A stretch of 64,000 bases of DNA from Paenibacillus sp. BIC5C1. GTDB taxonomy: Bacteria; Bacillota; Bacilli; Paenibacillales; Paenibacillaceae. Location of the stretch: NCBI RefSeq assembly GCF_032399705.1, contig NZ_CP135922.1:5084001-5148000 (forward strand). The letters are read 5' to 3'. A model generated the notes under the pieces. The model was not told the origin of the DNA. It saw nothing but the letters and a program-made list of their open reading frames with translations, and searched no databases. Made by a program: the position numbers and the translations under genes. Positions 1-8,801 of the stretch are shown here, piece after piece (position 1 is the stretch's first letter; each line of letters starts with the position of its first letter).

Positions 1-876
1 ACTATCTCCGGTGATCAGTGCAAGCGCGCGCTCACGTTCAGCCAGCTTGGTTGCAATACGTAACATAGAGCGGCGCATCAGTGTGATGATCAAGTTATCC
101 TGCCCCAGTTGGGTAAATGCAGTTTGAATTTCCGTAAAAGGAACCAGATGCAGCTTAATTGTGCCTGCATGATCAGCAAGTGCACGCGCCAAATCAATGA
201 CCTTTTCTTTGGCTCGCTGGCTTGTGAACGGGTAACTGTAAAAGTGTACACATTCCACTTCCAGGCCTCTACGCATCGAAGACCATGCCGCTACAGGGCT
301 GTCTATACCACCCGATAATAACAGCATCGCTTTTCCATTTGTACCCAAGGGGAATCCACCTACGGCTGGAATCACCTCACTGAAGATATACGTGCCCTGA
401 TCCCGAATCTCCACACGCAGTTCAATGTTAGGTTGGCGCACGTCTACACTTAACTGCTGGAATTTCCGAAGAATCGGGGAACCTACCAAATGGTTCATTT
501 CATGCGAAGAATTGGGGAACTCTTTCCATACACGCCTTGCATTAACTTTGAATGTGGTACCGTCTTTGAATTCAGACTCTCTCTCATCCATAAAAGCAAT
601 GGCTGTCTCCACGATTTGGTCAGTTTCAGATGGAGTCACTTTAACAGGACTGATCGATGTAACACCGAATACTCGTTTCAGCACAGCAATCAGTTCTGTA
701 TGAGATTCACCACCCAGATCGACATACAACCTCCCAAACTCCTTCCGAAGACTTGCCCCTGGATAAGGTTTGAGCAGGGAACGCACCTGGGTGATAATCG
801 TTTTTTCGAACCGGGCACGGTTTTTTCCTTTTAACATAAACTCTCCGAAACGGAGAAGCAGCATATCATATTTCAT
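1..876 (-). CDS. thiI: tRNA 4-thiouridine synthase ThiI (3' part cut by window edge)
   Basis: ThiI adenylates U8 of tRNA and transfers sulfur from a cysteine desulfurase persulfide to make 4-thiouridine; it can also feed thiazole synthesis. The translated 292 residues begin MKYDMLLLRFGEFMLKGKNR, continue through a THUMP-like region and reach the PP-loop motif SGGIDSP, which binds ATP. The C-terminus, including any rhodanese domain, lies outside the window. The ATG at 876 is 6 bp downstream of the cysteine desulfurase stop, so the two are almost certainly co-transcribed and probably work as sulfur donor and acceptor, as nifZ-thiI do in Bacillus subtilis. Confidence 0.95.
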   Translation of the reverse strand, partial: MKYDMLLLRFGEFMLKGKNRARFEKTIITQVRSLLKPYPGASLRKEFGRLYVDLGGESHTELIAVLKRVFGVTSISPVKVTPSETDQIVETAIAFMDERESEFKDGTTFKVNARRVWKEFPNSSHEMNHLVGSPILRKFQQLSVDVRQPNIELRVEIRDQGTYIFSEVIPAVGGFPLGTNGKAMLLLSGGIDSPVAAWSSMRRGLEVECVHFYSYPFTSQRAKEKVIDLARALADHAGTIKLHLVPFTEIQTAFTQLGQDNLIITLMRRSMLRIATKLAERERALALITGDS

Positions 877-882
877 CTAAAA

Positions 883-2031
883 TCACATCCGCCTTTCCAA
901 CGGGCGCAGCTGCGCCATCATCTGATGTAAAGCCTGCTCCAGCAGAGCCACATCTTCTTCTGTATGTTCATCTCCAAGACTAATACGCAATCCACCAGCA
1001 GCACAAGCATTATCCCTGCCCATGGCAAGCAATACCCTGCTCGGTTCAGCCGATCGCGAAGAGCAGGCAGATTGTGTAGAAACAGTTACTCCAAGTTGTT
1101 CGAGGGTATGCAGCGCTACTTCTGCCTTCATTCCAGGATAGGAAAAATGAACAATGTGCGGCGCCCCCTCTTTATGACTATTTAACACAAGTCCGGGAAT
1201 CGTATCTATGACCTCCATAATACGATCTCTCAAAATCGTTGTACGTTGCGCAAATTCAGCCTGACGTTCCGCAGAGAGACGCATCGCCTTCGCCATACCC
1301 ACAAGCAAAGGTACATTTTCAGTTCCCGCTCTAAATCCCTGTTCTTGAGACCCCCCTGACAATAAAGGGGTTAGCTCCACCCCACTTCGTACGTAGAGAA
1401 GTCCAGCTCCTTTGGGACCACGAATCTTGTGAGCAGACAAGCTGTACAGATCCGCGCCCCATGCCGCAGGTTTAGCCTCCATCTTGCCAAAACCCTGCAC
1501 GCCATCTACATGAAAAAGCACCTTTGGTGTTTCCCTTTTCAGTCGTGCACCGATTTCAGCAATTGGGTGTATCGCTCCTGTTTCATTGTTTACATGCATC
1601 AAGCTCACAAGCACCGTATCAGATCTTATGGCATCCATTACCTGCTGGGCGCTAACCAGACCACTGGAATCCACGGGAAGCCAAGTGACTTCCCATCCCC
1701 ACTGCTGTAGCTGCACAAAACTCTCGTATACCGAAGCATGTTCTGTTCCAGTTGTAATAATGTGTTTGCCCCTAGACTGATACTGTAAAGCCGCCCCTTT
1801 AATAGCAAGATTGTTGCTCTCGGTTGCGCCGGAGGTAAATACGATTTCTTCCGGTTTCACATCAATAGCGGCAGCACAACCAGCTCGCGCTCGGCGTAAC
1901 AATTGATGGGCTCGCTCACCGTACCCATGGATTGATGACGGATTCCCATATTGCGCCTCCATAATCTCGGCCATTGTACGAACGACATCTGGATGAGGAG
2001 GCGTTGTTGCAGCATAATCAAAATATTTCAA
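883..2031 (-). CDS. nifZ: Cysteine desulfurase, NifZ/IscS-like
   Basis: PLP enzyme that removes sulfur from cysteine and carries it as a persulfide. I chose the TTG at 2031 because AAGGAGG sits just upstream and the protein then starts LKYFDYAATTPPHPDVV, the usual family N-terminus; a longer open frame reaches 2187 but its extra 52 residues look non-homologous. With this start the protein is 382 aa, the PLP lysine is in SAHKIRGPKG (about K202) and the persulfide cysteine in TQSACSSRS (about C323). The short loop before that cysteine is typical of class II-like NifS/IscS proteins. Immediate linkage to thiI suggests it supplies sulfur for tRNA thiolation rather than general Fe-S assembly; that is inference from context. 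Confidence 0.93.
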   Translation of the reverse strand: MKYFDYAATTPPHPDVVRTMAEIMEAQYGNPSSIHGYGERAHQLLRRARAGCAAAIDVKPEEIVFTSGATESNNLAIKGAALQYQSRGKHIITTGTEHASVYESFVQLQQWGWEVTWLPVDSSGLVSAQQVMDAIRSDTVLVSLMHVNNETGAIHPIAEIGARLKRETPKVLFHVDGVQGFGKMEAKPAAWGADLYSLSAHKIRGPKGAGLLYVRSGVELTPLLSGGSQEQGFRAGTENVPLLVGMAKAMRLSAERQAEFAQRTTILRDRIMEVIDTIPGLVLNSHKEGAPHIVHFSYPGMKAEVALHTLEQLGVTVSTQSACSSRSAEPSRVLLAMGRDNACAAGGLRISLGDEHTEEDVALLEQALHQMMAQLRPLERRM

Positions 2032-2205
2032 ATGAGGTTCCCCTCCTTGTCTGTTCGTTGTGGAATCTACAGTGAGCATTGTAACACGATCCCCGCTCAA
2101 CACAAAAAGACCAAACAGGAACCAAGCACATTTAAGGCTGCTGTTCCCGCGTTTGATCTCTTCCTGGACGTACTGTTGTGTTGCCATTTTTGTGGTTTAT
2201 ACCAT

Positions 2206-2967
2206 TTATACCGTATATTTCGACTGTGCTTTCTCCACTTTGGAGATATAAGCCTGTGTTTCCAATGGGAGGCGGTTAAGTACACTCATCAGTTCAGCGT
2301 CGCTCGATACACCCAGACTCGAAACTCGTCCGGGTCCGCCATTGTAAGCAGCAAGTGCCATCTTCACCTCGCCACCAAAACGCTGAAGCTGGAGAGACAG
2401 GTATTTGGTTCCACCATCTATATTTTGAGCGGGATCATAAGCGTTACTAACTCCCAACCCTGCTGCCGTCCCATCCATCAACTGCATTAGTCCTTTGGCA
2501 CCTGCCGAAGACACTACATTCGGATTGAAACCGGATTCTGTGTCAATGACCGCCTTGATCAATGATTCAGGCACCCCATATTTGGTGCTCGCCGAAGCAA
2601 TCAAAGATTCAAAATCTGTAGGTACAGATGCACCCGAATCCACTGCTCCTGTGTTTAGCAGAGAAGATAAAGAAACCACATTACTGTTCGAGGAAGAAAC
2701 AGAACTTGTGTCCGGGTTATACATGCTACCTAGTTGCAACCACAACAGACCGTCACTGGATCGTTTGGAGATCGCAGCAGAATTCACGTCTTCGCCAACG
2801 GTACCAGTATTGTTCAACGTATTTGAATTCGTCCCGAGCAGCCCGTCCATCATACTGGCAAAATCCACTGTTGAAGCGGAGTTTCCATCCGATGCATTGG
2901 TTTCGTTGAGACTATTGGACAATTGCGGTTCCAGCAACTGCCGCGACGCGCGCGGATCAATCTGCAT
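2206..2967 (-). CDS. Lytic transglycosylase (SLT) domain protein
   Basis: A 253-aa protein whose C-terminal half is a goose-lysozyme-like SLT domain that would cleave peptidoglycan glycan strands. Visible motifs are ESGFNP (catalytic Glu about E144), AKGLMQLM (about 157-164) and AYNGGPG (about 207-213). The first 115 residues are Ser/Asn/Thr-rich and low complexity. There is no signal peptide or membrane segment, as in B. subtilis YjbJ, so the export route is unclear. It ends about 175 bp before the nifZ start and may read into that operon. Start ATG at 2967 fits the first in-frame Met; the ribosome binding site is not outstanding. Confidence 0.88.
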   Translation of the reverse strand: MQIDPRASRQLLEPQLSNSLNETNASDGNSASTVDFASMMDGLLGTNSNTLNNTGTVGEDVNSAAISKRSSDGLLWLQLGSMYNPDTSSVSSSNSNVVSLSSLLNTGAVDSGASVPTDFESLIASASTKYGVPESLIKAVIDTESGFNPNVVSSAGAKGLMQLMDGTAAGLGVSNAYDPAQNIDGGTKYLSLQLQRFGGEVKMALAAYNGGPGRVSSLGVSSDAELMSVLNRLPLETQAYISKVEKAQSKYTV

Positions 2968-3090
2968 GAGTTATATTCACTCCCGTATAATGTAAACGTA
3001 GATTATGACTTTATTCTACATTATTTTACAGGGAGGTTCCATTGTTTTCAAAAAAATAGACCGATCATACAACTTTATTACGCAAATGCG

Positions 3091-3134
3091 AAAAAACCTT
3101 CTGTAATCCCCCTTTAGAAGGCGGGAGCAGAAGG
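3091..3134 (-). terminator. Rho-independent terminator, minus strand
   Basis: CCTTCTG at 3097-3103 pairs with CAGAAGG at 3128-3134, and the minus strand then runs into six T residues (3096-3091). It lies about 80 bp past the stop of the membrane protein gene at 3217-3639. Confidence 0.75.
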
Positions 3135-3216
3135 CTGAAAATAATAAGCTCATATCCTGTTCGTTAAGCACTTGTTTAGTGCTAAAAAGATTAGATCATG
3201 TTTGTGCTTTGCTTTA

Positions 3217-3639
3217 TTAACGGGCGAATGGGATCATGAAGAAATAGCTGAGTGTTGCCACTGCCCCAAGTCCGATGGACCACGCACCCGCCGTTTTCCG
3301 GCCATTGACGTAAGCATAGTAACCAAGTACGGCTGCAGCTGGACCAAGGACAATGGACCACATAAATAAGGATGCGATACCAAAGGCCAGCCCCATATAT
3401 CCAGAGATACGGCCAGTAGATTTCATAACACCGTCACCGTCATCTTCACGCTTAACAGGAGTATGATCTGTTCTTTCCGTAGGTTCTGTTCGAATAGAAC
3501 TTGTTGGGGGCGCTACCTCTGCGCCATACTCTTCTCTGTGGCTACGTCTTGGATAGTCTACACGTTGACGCTGCTTTTCATCTAACGGAGTCGATTTTGG
3601 ACGTTGGAACGATTGATCATCTCTACGGTCATTATTCAA
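3217..3639 (-). CDS. Small DUF4190-like membrane protein
   Basis: 140-aa protein of unknown function. The N-terminal 75 or so residues are charged and hydrophilic (Arg, Asp, Pro-rich), followed by two hydrophobic segments, around GYMGLAFGIASLFMWSIVLG and the C-terminal GAWSIGLGAVATLSYFFMI, with an AAVLGYYAYVNGRKTAG linker. This layout resembles DUF4190 proteins, which are small two-helix membrane proteins. The start is a TTG at 3639: GGAGGTG lies 7 nt upstream, whereas the open frame extends further back to 3801 across the neighbouring DUF1540 gene without a plausible ribosome site. Confidence 0.75.
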   Translation of the reverse strand: MNNDRRDDQSFQRPKSTPLDEKQRQRVDYPRRSHREEYGAEVAPPTSSIRTEPTERTDHTPVKREDDGDGVMKSTGRISGYMGLAFGIASLFMWSIVLGPAAAVLGYYAYVNGRKTAGAWSIGLGAVATLSYFFMIPFAR

Positions 3640-3673
3640 TGCAAAGCACCTCCATATAAATGGGAATGACTGC

Positions 3674-3892
3674 TCATTTCGGTCTGAATGTGTGACAGCA
3701 AGTCGCAGATGAAGTACGGGCATGATCGTGATGATCGGAATCAAAAGTCTCTCCGGCAAATTCCTCATGTAAACGACGGGTGGCATGTTGGTCAATGTCA
3801 ATCATGATGGCATCAGCCTGGCAGAAATTGTTTTCTCCCCAAAAGTGGCAGTTAGCAACACTGCATTTGACGATCGGCTTCTCTTGGCTCAT
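3674..3892 (-). CDS. DUF1540 domain protein (small Cys-rich)
   Basis: 72-aa protein carrying the spaced cysteines CSVANCHFWGENNFC near its N-terminus and a second Cys near the C-terminus, the pattern of DUF1540 proteins, which are thought to bind metal. Function is not known. GAGGTG is 6 nt upstream of the ATG at 3892; a GTG three codons earlier lies inside that ribosome site and is less likely. It is followed 34 bp later by the small membrane protein gene, so the two are probably one transcript ending at the terminator near 3091. Confidence 0.82.
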   Translation of the reverse strand: MSQEKPIVKCSVANCHFWGENNFCQADAIMIDIDQHATRRLHEEFAGETFDSDHHDHARTSSATCCHTFRPK

Positions 3893-4002
3893 TTTTATCA
3901 CCTCGACATCTATTGTCTCCGCACCGTAAATCGGCTATTCTCCAACGAAATGCCAGATGATGACATGATCCTTTATCTACAAATGCCAGTTGAAGAAAAC
4001 GC

Positions 4003-4030
4003 AAAAAAACCGCCCACAAGGGCGGTTTTG
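4003..4030 (-). terminator. Rho-independent terminator
   Basis: Compact hairpin AACCGCCC / GGGCGGTT with a four-base loop; seven A residues on the plus strand give the U tract for minus-strand transcripts leaving the YpuI-like gene. The plus side has only four Ts, so it may act weakly in both directions. Confidence 0.85.
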
Positions 4031-4059
4031 TCCAATTCGTATATAAGTTGAAAATGTAA

Positions 4060-4566
4060 TTACGCGTGATTGCGTTGGTTTTGCATCCGACGCTGCGTTA
4101 GATAGTCACTTTCATAAAAGGCCAAATCATCGCGCAATTCTTCGTACGTTTTTGATATCTCAAGAATGACATCACGTACTGCACGAATTGGTTTATCACG
4201 GAAACGGATTGCATCCTGACCAGTGTAAGCATATCTTCCATCTTCGGAGTAACATTCATTTTTGGGATAAAAAAAGCTGTTTATACTTTGATGATATGTG
4301 TTATAGAGAGCCTTTTCGGCAAAATCGACATCAAAATTGGCACGACGCAGCACAACGCCAAGTTTTTCGTAAGAAACTTCAGAAAAAACGAGCAAATGAC
4401 GGAGATCCGAAAGAAATCCTTTGTAGAAGGCTGATGACTCCTCCGTCTGATTCTGATCCAGTTCAGGCAAGGCATTTTCATTCAAAAATTTTTCGATCCG
4501 ATCGATAGCCGGTTTTAACTTTTCCCTAGTTGACTCACATGTTTTCTGTACATTGGCTGCTGACAT
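4060..4566 (-). CDS. ypuI: DUF3907 / YpuI-like protein
   Basis: 168-aa soluble protein resembling YpuI of Bacillus (DUF3907), a family of unknown function. It is predicted mostly helical with no signal peptide, membrane segment or catalytic motif I can point to. The middle contains FYPKNECYSEDGRYAYTG, which looks like the most conserved stretch, and the C-terminus is basic and hydrophilic. The ATG at 4566 has a GGGGGAG-type ribosome site. It stands alone between the divergent protease gene and its own terminator. The family assignment rests on recall of the sequence rather than on a search. Confidence 0.7.
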   Translation of the reverse strand: MSAANVQKTCESTREKLKPAIDRIEKFLNENALPELDQNQTEESSAFYKGFLSDLRHLLVFSEVSYEKLGVVLRRANFDVDFAEKALYNTYHQSINSFFYPKNECYSEDGRYAYTGQDAIRFRDKPIRAVRDVILEISKTYEELRDDLAFYESDYLTQRRMQNQRNHA

Positions 4567-4853
4567 AAAGGTAGCTCCCCCTTAAATAAGTCCTTACATA
4601 TAGATCGGCCAACGGGAGGTTCTCCCCTGACCTTGAATTCTCAGGTACTATCCTACCATAAAAAGATGACGAGCGGTATCCCTTAATCAGGCTTTCCCTT
4701 TCTGTTCCTGAACATGCCCTTTATACATTGCTCACCTGATGTTCATCTGCATAAAAATAACCGCTTTTCCTAACGATAGATATATCCAGTGACAACGATG
4801 ATATCAGAGCACTGTAAGATGATTTTCAAAATAAACGAGGAGGTTCCATCCTT
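4567..4853. other. Divergent intergenic region before the S8 protease gene
   Basis: This 287 bp separates the ypuI-like gene from the plus-strand protease and must hold both promoters. I found no confident -35/-10 pair, repeat or structured RNA. A good ribosome site (GAGGAGG, about 4838-4844) precedes the protease ATG. Confidence 0.5.
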
Positions 4854-6731
4854 ATGTCCAGACCGAAATGGGTTAACTGGGCCATTGCCGCGGGTGCGGG
4901 CGCACTTGCCTTGACGCTTTTGCTTCCAACGTCCAATCGCCCTGTTCCTGCTCCAAGTGCCATGCCCGATTCTCCACACGAGGAACATGCGAGCAAACAA
5001 CGTCTTAAAGTCCAGGATGTAAAGTCAACCGATCTGCTGACCCGTGCAGATGCCAAACAGCACCTTAGCATCATGCTAGAGAAGACCTCCAAAATGAATG
5101 ATGTGCAAATAAGCCAATACGTTAAAGAGCTACAAAAAACACATGATCATATACGATCTATTGATGTAATGAATACCAAAGGATTACGCAGTCGGCACTT
5201 TGACAAAACAGCAGCAAAAGGAAGCAAAATGGAACAGCAAAAGCTGGAGCATTCTCTCGCCTTAGCCAAGAAAGCAGTGAGCAAACGTCAAAGCTTCGAA
5301 TCTTCTTCCTTTCCTCTCGGCAAGGAAAAGTTTTTTGTTATGGCGCAGCCCTCCAAGGATGGAGAACGTGCCGTCATTGCTCTGTTTAGCCAAAATGTAC
5401 TGAATGCCGTGGAACAGCATCAGCGCAAAAATTTGCGCATGATCCCTTATCCTCGTGAAGGTAAATTTAAAATCGAGTCAGTGCACCCTGACACCCTTAA
5501 AGAAATCACTGTAAAAACAGGACATGATAATGCCAATGCCAGCCATTTTTACGAAAATGAAATCGTTATCCGGTTCCGTCAGGATCCAGGTGAACGGGAT
5601 ATGCGCATCATTAAATCTGACCTGCGGACGCAATCGGCACGCAAGCTGGGATACACGTATGTTTTTCGGTCGGAACATATGAATTATGAACAATTACATG
5701 CTTATTTCGAACGTAAATGGAATCCGCTGTATATGGAACCCCACTACATGTATTTAACCAATGAGACCGTTCCTGAACAAAAAGATGTAACCGTGCCCAA
5801 TGATATTTTGTTTTCCGATTACCAATGGAACCTGCCCGCCATTGAGACTAACCGTGGCTGGAATATTACGAAGGGCAACAAGGATGTTATCGTTGCGGTG
5901 GTAGACACCGGCGTTGATCTGACTCATCCCGATCTGAAGGGTAAGCTACTGAAAGGTTATAACGTTGTCGATCCGGCGAGCCAACCGCTTGATGACGTAG
6001 GCCATGGTACACATGTAGCAGGCATCATTGGCGCTGTTGTGAATAACAACGAAGGTGTAGCAGGCATGAGCTGGTATAACAAGGTACTGCCTGTTAAAGT
6101 GCTGGATAATTCGGGTTCAGGCACAACCTATGCTGTGGCCGAAGGCATCATTTGGGCTGCTGATCATGGAGCCAAGGTCATTAATATGAGTCTGGGTAAC
6201 TATGCCGATGCCCAATTTCTTCATGATGCTATCAAATACGCTTTTGATCGCGACATTGTATTAATTGCAGCGACCGGTAACGATAATACGGAGCGTCCGG
6301 GATACCCTGCCGCTTATCCAGAAGTATTTGCGGTATCCGCTACGGATGCTGACATGAACAAAGCTTCCTATTCCAACTACGGGGATTACGTCGATGTGAC
6401 GGCTCCAGGGACCAGCATTGCAAGTACGTATCCGAACAACCAATATGCAGCCTTGTCCGGAACGTCGATGGCCAGCCCCCATGTGGCGGCACTTGCAGGC
6501 TTGATTCGCTCACTCAACCCTGATTTGACGAACACAGAAGTCATGGATCTCATGCGTCAAAGCGTCATAGATCTGGGAGACCCAGGTCATGACAAGTATT
6601 TCGGTTATGGTCAGATCGATGTGTTTAAAGCATTGGAGGCGGCCTCTGGCAACAGTGCCCCACTTCAATTCTGGCCACAACATGTGAGACAACAAATGGA
6701 CAATACAATGAAAAGGTACATCAAACAATAA
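4854..6731 (+). CDS. S8 family (subtilisin-like) serine protease
   Basis: 625-aa membrane-anchored or exported subtilase. The N-terminus has one hydrophobic helix (WAIAAGAGALALTLLLP, residues 8-24) after a short basic stretch; no lipobox is evident. Residues about 30-320 form a long N-terminal region that may serve as propeptide or sensor domain. The catalytic domain follows with Asp351 in VDTGVDLTHPDL, His384 in GHGTHVAG and Ser538 in GTSMASPH, and the oxyanion region around AATGNDN. It is one of few plus-strand genes here. It may act on cell-surface or exported proteins; substrate unknown. Confidence 0.93.
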   Translation: MSRPKWVNWAIAAGAGALALTLLLPTSNRPVPAPSAMPDSPHEEHASKQRLKVQDVKSTDLLTRADAKQHLSIMLEKTSKMNDVQISQYVKELQKTHDHIRSIDVMNTKGLRSRHFDKTAAKGSKMEQQKLEHSLALAKKAVSKRQSFESSSFPLGKEKFFVMAQPSKDGERAVIALFSQNVLNAVEQHQRKNLRMIPYPREGKFKIESVHPDTLKEITVKTGHDNANASHFYENEIVIRFRQDPGERDMRIIKSDLRTQSARKLGYTYVFRSEHMNYEQLHAYFERKWNPLYMEPHYMYLTNETVPEQKDVTVPNDILFSDYQWNLPAIETNRGWNITKGNKDVIVAVVDTGVDLTHPDLKGKLLKGYNVVDPASQPLDDVGHGTHVAGIIGAVVNNNEGVAGMSWYNKVLPVKVLDNSGSGTTYAVAEGIIWAADHGAKVINMSLGNYADAQFLHDAIKYAFDRDIVLIAATGNDNTERPGYPAAYPEVFAVSATDADMNKASYSNYGDYVDVTAPGTSIASTYPNNQYAALSGTSMASPHVAALAGLIRSLNPDLTNTEVMDLMRQSVIDLGDPGHDKYFGYGQIDVFKALEAASGNSAPLQFWPQHVRQQMDNTMKRYIKQ

Positions 6732-6744
6732 CCGTACACTGTAT

Positions 6745-6792
6745 AAAAAAAAAAAAAAAGCAGCTGCGCCCCGGGGCGTATGCTGCTCTTTG
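6745..6792. terminator. Bidirectional terminator
   Basis: AGCAGC (6759-6764) pairs with GCTGCT (6782-6787) around a GC-rich CGCCCCGGGGCG core. A run of 14 or more A residues upstream gives a very strong U tract for minus-strand transcripts; the plus side has a weaker T-rich tail. It sits between convergent genes, the protease and the CotD-like gene. Confidence 0.85.
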
Positions 6793-6828
6793 GTATATTT
6801 ACCTATTCCCCCGGGGCACCCGCTGCGA

Positions 6829-7086
6829 CTAGCGTTTGCGGGATGTTGTGCGGGATTTGCTTGATTTTTTCACGGATTTTTTCTTCCCGTTGTAGCTTGA
6901 AACATAACAAGGATCTTCTTCTTTGACCACGACAGGATACATGTGATGATGGATTGGCACACAGTGATGTTTTTTGATGACTTCAATCGGGTGAATTACG
7001 GGTACGATTTGTGGGATGTAGTAATCTTCAACAACCTGGATTGGGTCACATACAATCGGACAAAGCGGTGGACAGAAATGGTTCAT
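6829..7086 (-). CDS. CotD-like spore coat protein
   Basis: 85-aa His/Cys/Pro/Val-rich protein. The segment FCPPLCPIVCDPIQVVEDYY followed by IVPVIHPIEVIKKHHCVPIHHH recalls inner spore coat protein D, whose family repeats a P-x-IHP...HH pattern. The C-terminus is strongly basic with repeated Ser-Lys-Arg (KKSVKKSSKSRTTSRKR), which suits cross-linking into coat layers. I chose the ATG at 7086 because AAGGGAG lies about 10 nt upstream; an ATG seven codons earlier overlaps that site. Expression in the mother cell late in sporulation would be expected, but I could not identify a sigma-K promoter. Confidence 0.65.
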   Translation of the reverse strand: MNHFCPPLCPIVCDPIQVVEDYYIPQIVPVIHPIEVIKKHHCVPIHHHMYPVVVKEEDPCYVSSYNGKKKSVKKSSKSRTTSRKR

Positions 7087-7171
7087 TTCAAACCAACTCC
7101 CTTTCAAGTGATACTATAACGTATTGCACTGGGTCCGATGTGGATTGGATGTATGTCCGTGTTCCGAAAAA

Positions 7172-8692
7172 TTATATAAGCGGGAGCCTGTCCGCCGATG
7201 TCCCACCCTGTTGCGGTGTAATGTTCTTAATGACCATGCATAATACCCGCAGCCCTTCACATAACAGCTCCTGATTCGTAACCGTGAAGCAAATCCTTAG
7301 ACTCGCCGTATCCGTTTCCCCCACATAACAAGCAGAGCCCGGCAAAAAAGAAACACCTGCAGAAAGTGACTGGCGATGCAGCTCACGCATATCCAAACCA
7401 TCTGGCAATTGCAGCCACAAGTTTAGTCCTCCATCAGGCAAAGTCCAGTACATCCCGGGAGAACCATGTTCCTCCAGTACCGCTGATGCGGCCAGCAGCC
7501 GGGAATATAACTCATCTCTCAATCGCGCTGTATACGCACTGTATTGATGTTGTATAAACGATTGCAAGGCCTTTTGTGTAAGCAGCGGACTCCCGAGATC
7601 TGCAGTGGATTTGGCTGCAACAAGTCGGGTGAGCACACTTCCGTCTGCAACTGCACACGCCACACGGCAGCCAGGAGACAGTACTTTGCTGAAGCTTTTA
7701 ATATATATCACATGGCCCGTCCCATCCATCGATTTAATGGAAGCAGGTGGAGGATCACGGAAATACAGATCGGCGAACGGATCATCCTCCAGGATGAGAC
7801 AATGATAACTCTGAGCAAGGTTAAGCAGTTGCGCACGCCGTTTGGCACTCATCGTAATGCCCGTCGGATTGTGAAACGTAGGAATCGTGTATATCAACTT
7901 TGGCGGGTATGTATCACACAATCGGGTTAACAAATCAATACGCATACCATCGTCATCCATCGGCACCGTAATAATCTTCGCTCCTCTGCTTGTGAACACA
8001 TCAATGGCTCCCGTATAGCTCGGTGCTTCCATGTAAACGACGTCACCAGGACCAACAAAGGTACGCGCGACAAGATCGATCCCCTGCTGGGTACCGCTCG
8101 TAATCAGCATTCGTTCAGGCATTACCCGCAAACCTCTTTCTGCAAAATGCCCAGAAAACGTCTGACGCAATTCCCTATCTCCCTGAAAGGACCCGTAGGC
8201 AGCCATGCGCTCTGGATGATTCGAGGAAAGTCGGTATGCACTATCGATAATCTCTCGCGTTGGCAACAATTCAGGCTGAATTGCCGACATATGCAGCTCA
8301 TATTTAACTTGTGGAGATGCGTCAAAATGTCTCCAGAGCTGAGCTCGGGGCAAATAATCCACAAGAGCCATCTGCCAGTTCCAAGGTGTGCTGGATTCAT
8401 TCTTTGCATGAGTACGGTGATTTCTCTCCATATCCTCCGTTTTCTCCAGTTCTTGCGCCCCCCGTACGTAACATCCCTTCCCCTGGGAACATGTAACCAG
8501 CTGTATGGCTTCGAGCTCGGCATAAGCTTTGGACACGGTGACCAGGCTGACGCCCAGATCAGTCGTCATTTTACGAACCGACGGCAGACGGGTTCCAGGC
8601 TCAATTAGTCCAGACCTTATTCGGTCAGCAAGTGTAAGGGCGATCTGAACATACAATTTGGTGCTGCTTCCCCGTTTCAATTCAATATGCAC
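7172..8692 (-). CDS. MocR-type PLP-dependent transcriptional regulator
   Basis: 506-aa fusion of an N-terminal GntR winged helix-turn-helix (about residues 10-75, with RLPSVRKMTTDLGVSLVTVS) and a C-terminal fold-type I aminotransferase-like domain (about 130-490). The PLP lysine is in SFSK (about K336); the Asn and Asp/Tyr ligand contexts (TFHNPTG, EDDPFADLY) are kept. MocR proteins bind DNA as dimers and sense amino acids or PLP through the aminotransferase domain. It is divergent from an aminotransferase gene and the shared 109-bp region carries repeated ACTGTTAT boxes, so it very likely controls that gene and itself. The start appears to be a GTG. Confidence 0.92.
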   Translation of the reverse strand: MHIELKRGSSTKLYVQIALTLADRIRSGLIEPGTRLPSVRKMTTDLGVSLVTVSKAYAELEAIQLVTCSQGKGCYVRGAQELEKTEDMERNHRTHAKNESSTPWNWQMALVDYLPRAQLWRHFDASPQVKYELHMSAIQPELLPTREIIDSAYRLSSNHPERMAAYGSFQGDRELRQTFSGHFAERGLRVMPERMLITSGTQQGIDLVARTFVGPGDVVYMEAPSYTGAIDVFTSRGAKIITVPMDDDGMRIDLLTRLCDTYPPKLIYTIPTFHNPTGITMSAKRRAQLLNLAQSYHCLILEDDPFADLYFRDPPPASIKSMDGTGHVIYIKSFSKVLSPGCRVACAVADGSVLTRLVAAKSTADLGSPLLTQKALQSFIQHQYSAYTARLRDELYSRLLAASAVLEEHGSPGMYWTLPDGGLNLWLQLPDGLDMRELHRQSLSAGVSFLPGSACYVGETDTASLRICFTVTNQELLCEGLRVLCMVIKNITPQQGGTSADRLPLI

Positions 8693-8705
8693 ACCTGCAC
8701 CCTCC

Positions 8706-8790
8706 CAACTGTTATGATCAGCATTTTACTGTTATACTGCATTCCGTCTATTATAGTTTATAATATCAGTATAACAGTGAATAACAGGAG
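8706..8790. promoter_or_regulatory. Putative MocR operator region (repeated ACTGTTAT boxes)
   Basis: Between the divergent regulator and aminotransferase genes, ACTGTTATACTG (8728-8739) is repeated as its exact reverse complement CAGTATAACAGT (8767-8778). A further half-site ACTGTTAT occurs at 8709-8716, and AATAACAG at 8780-8787 resembles another in the opposite orientation. Spacing between the two perfect boxes is 39 bp centre to centre, about four helical turns, which would place them on the same face of the DNA. Confidence 0.75.
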
Positions 8791-8801
8791 ATGAGAATAA
8801 T

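Noticed and set aside
1951..2490. 179-aa plus-strand frame spanning nifZ and the transglycosylase gene
   Set aside because: Antisense to two well-supported genes, no domain or ribosome site.
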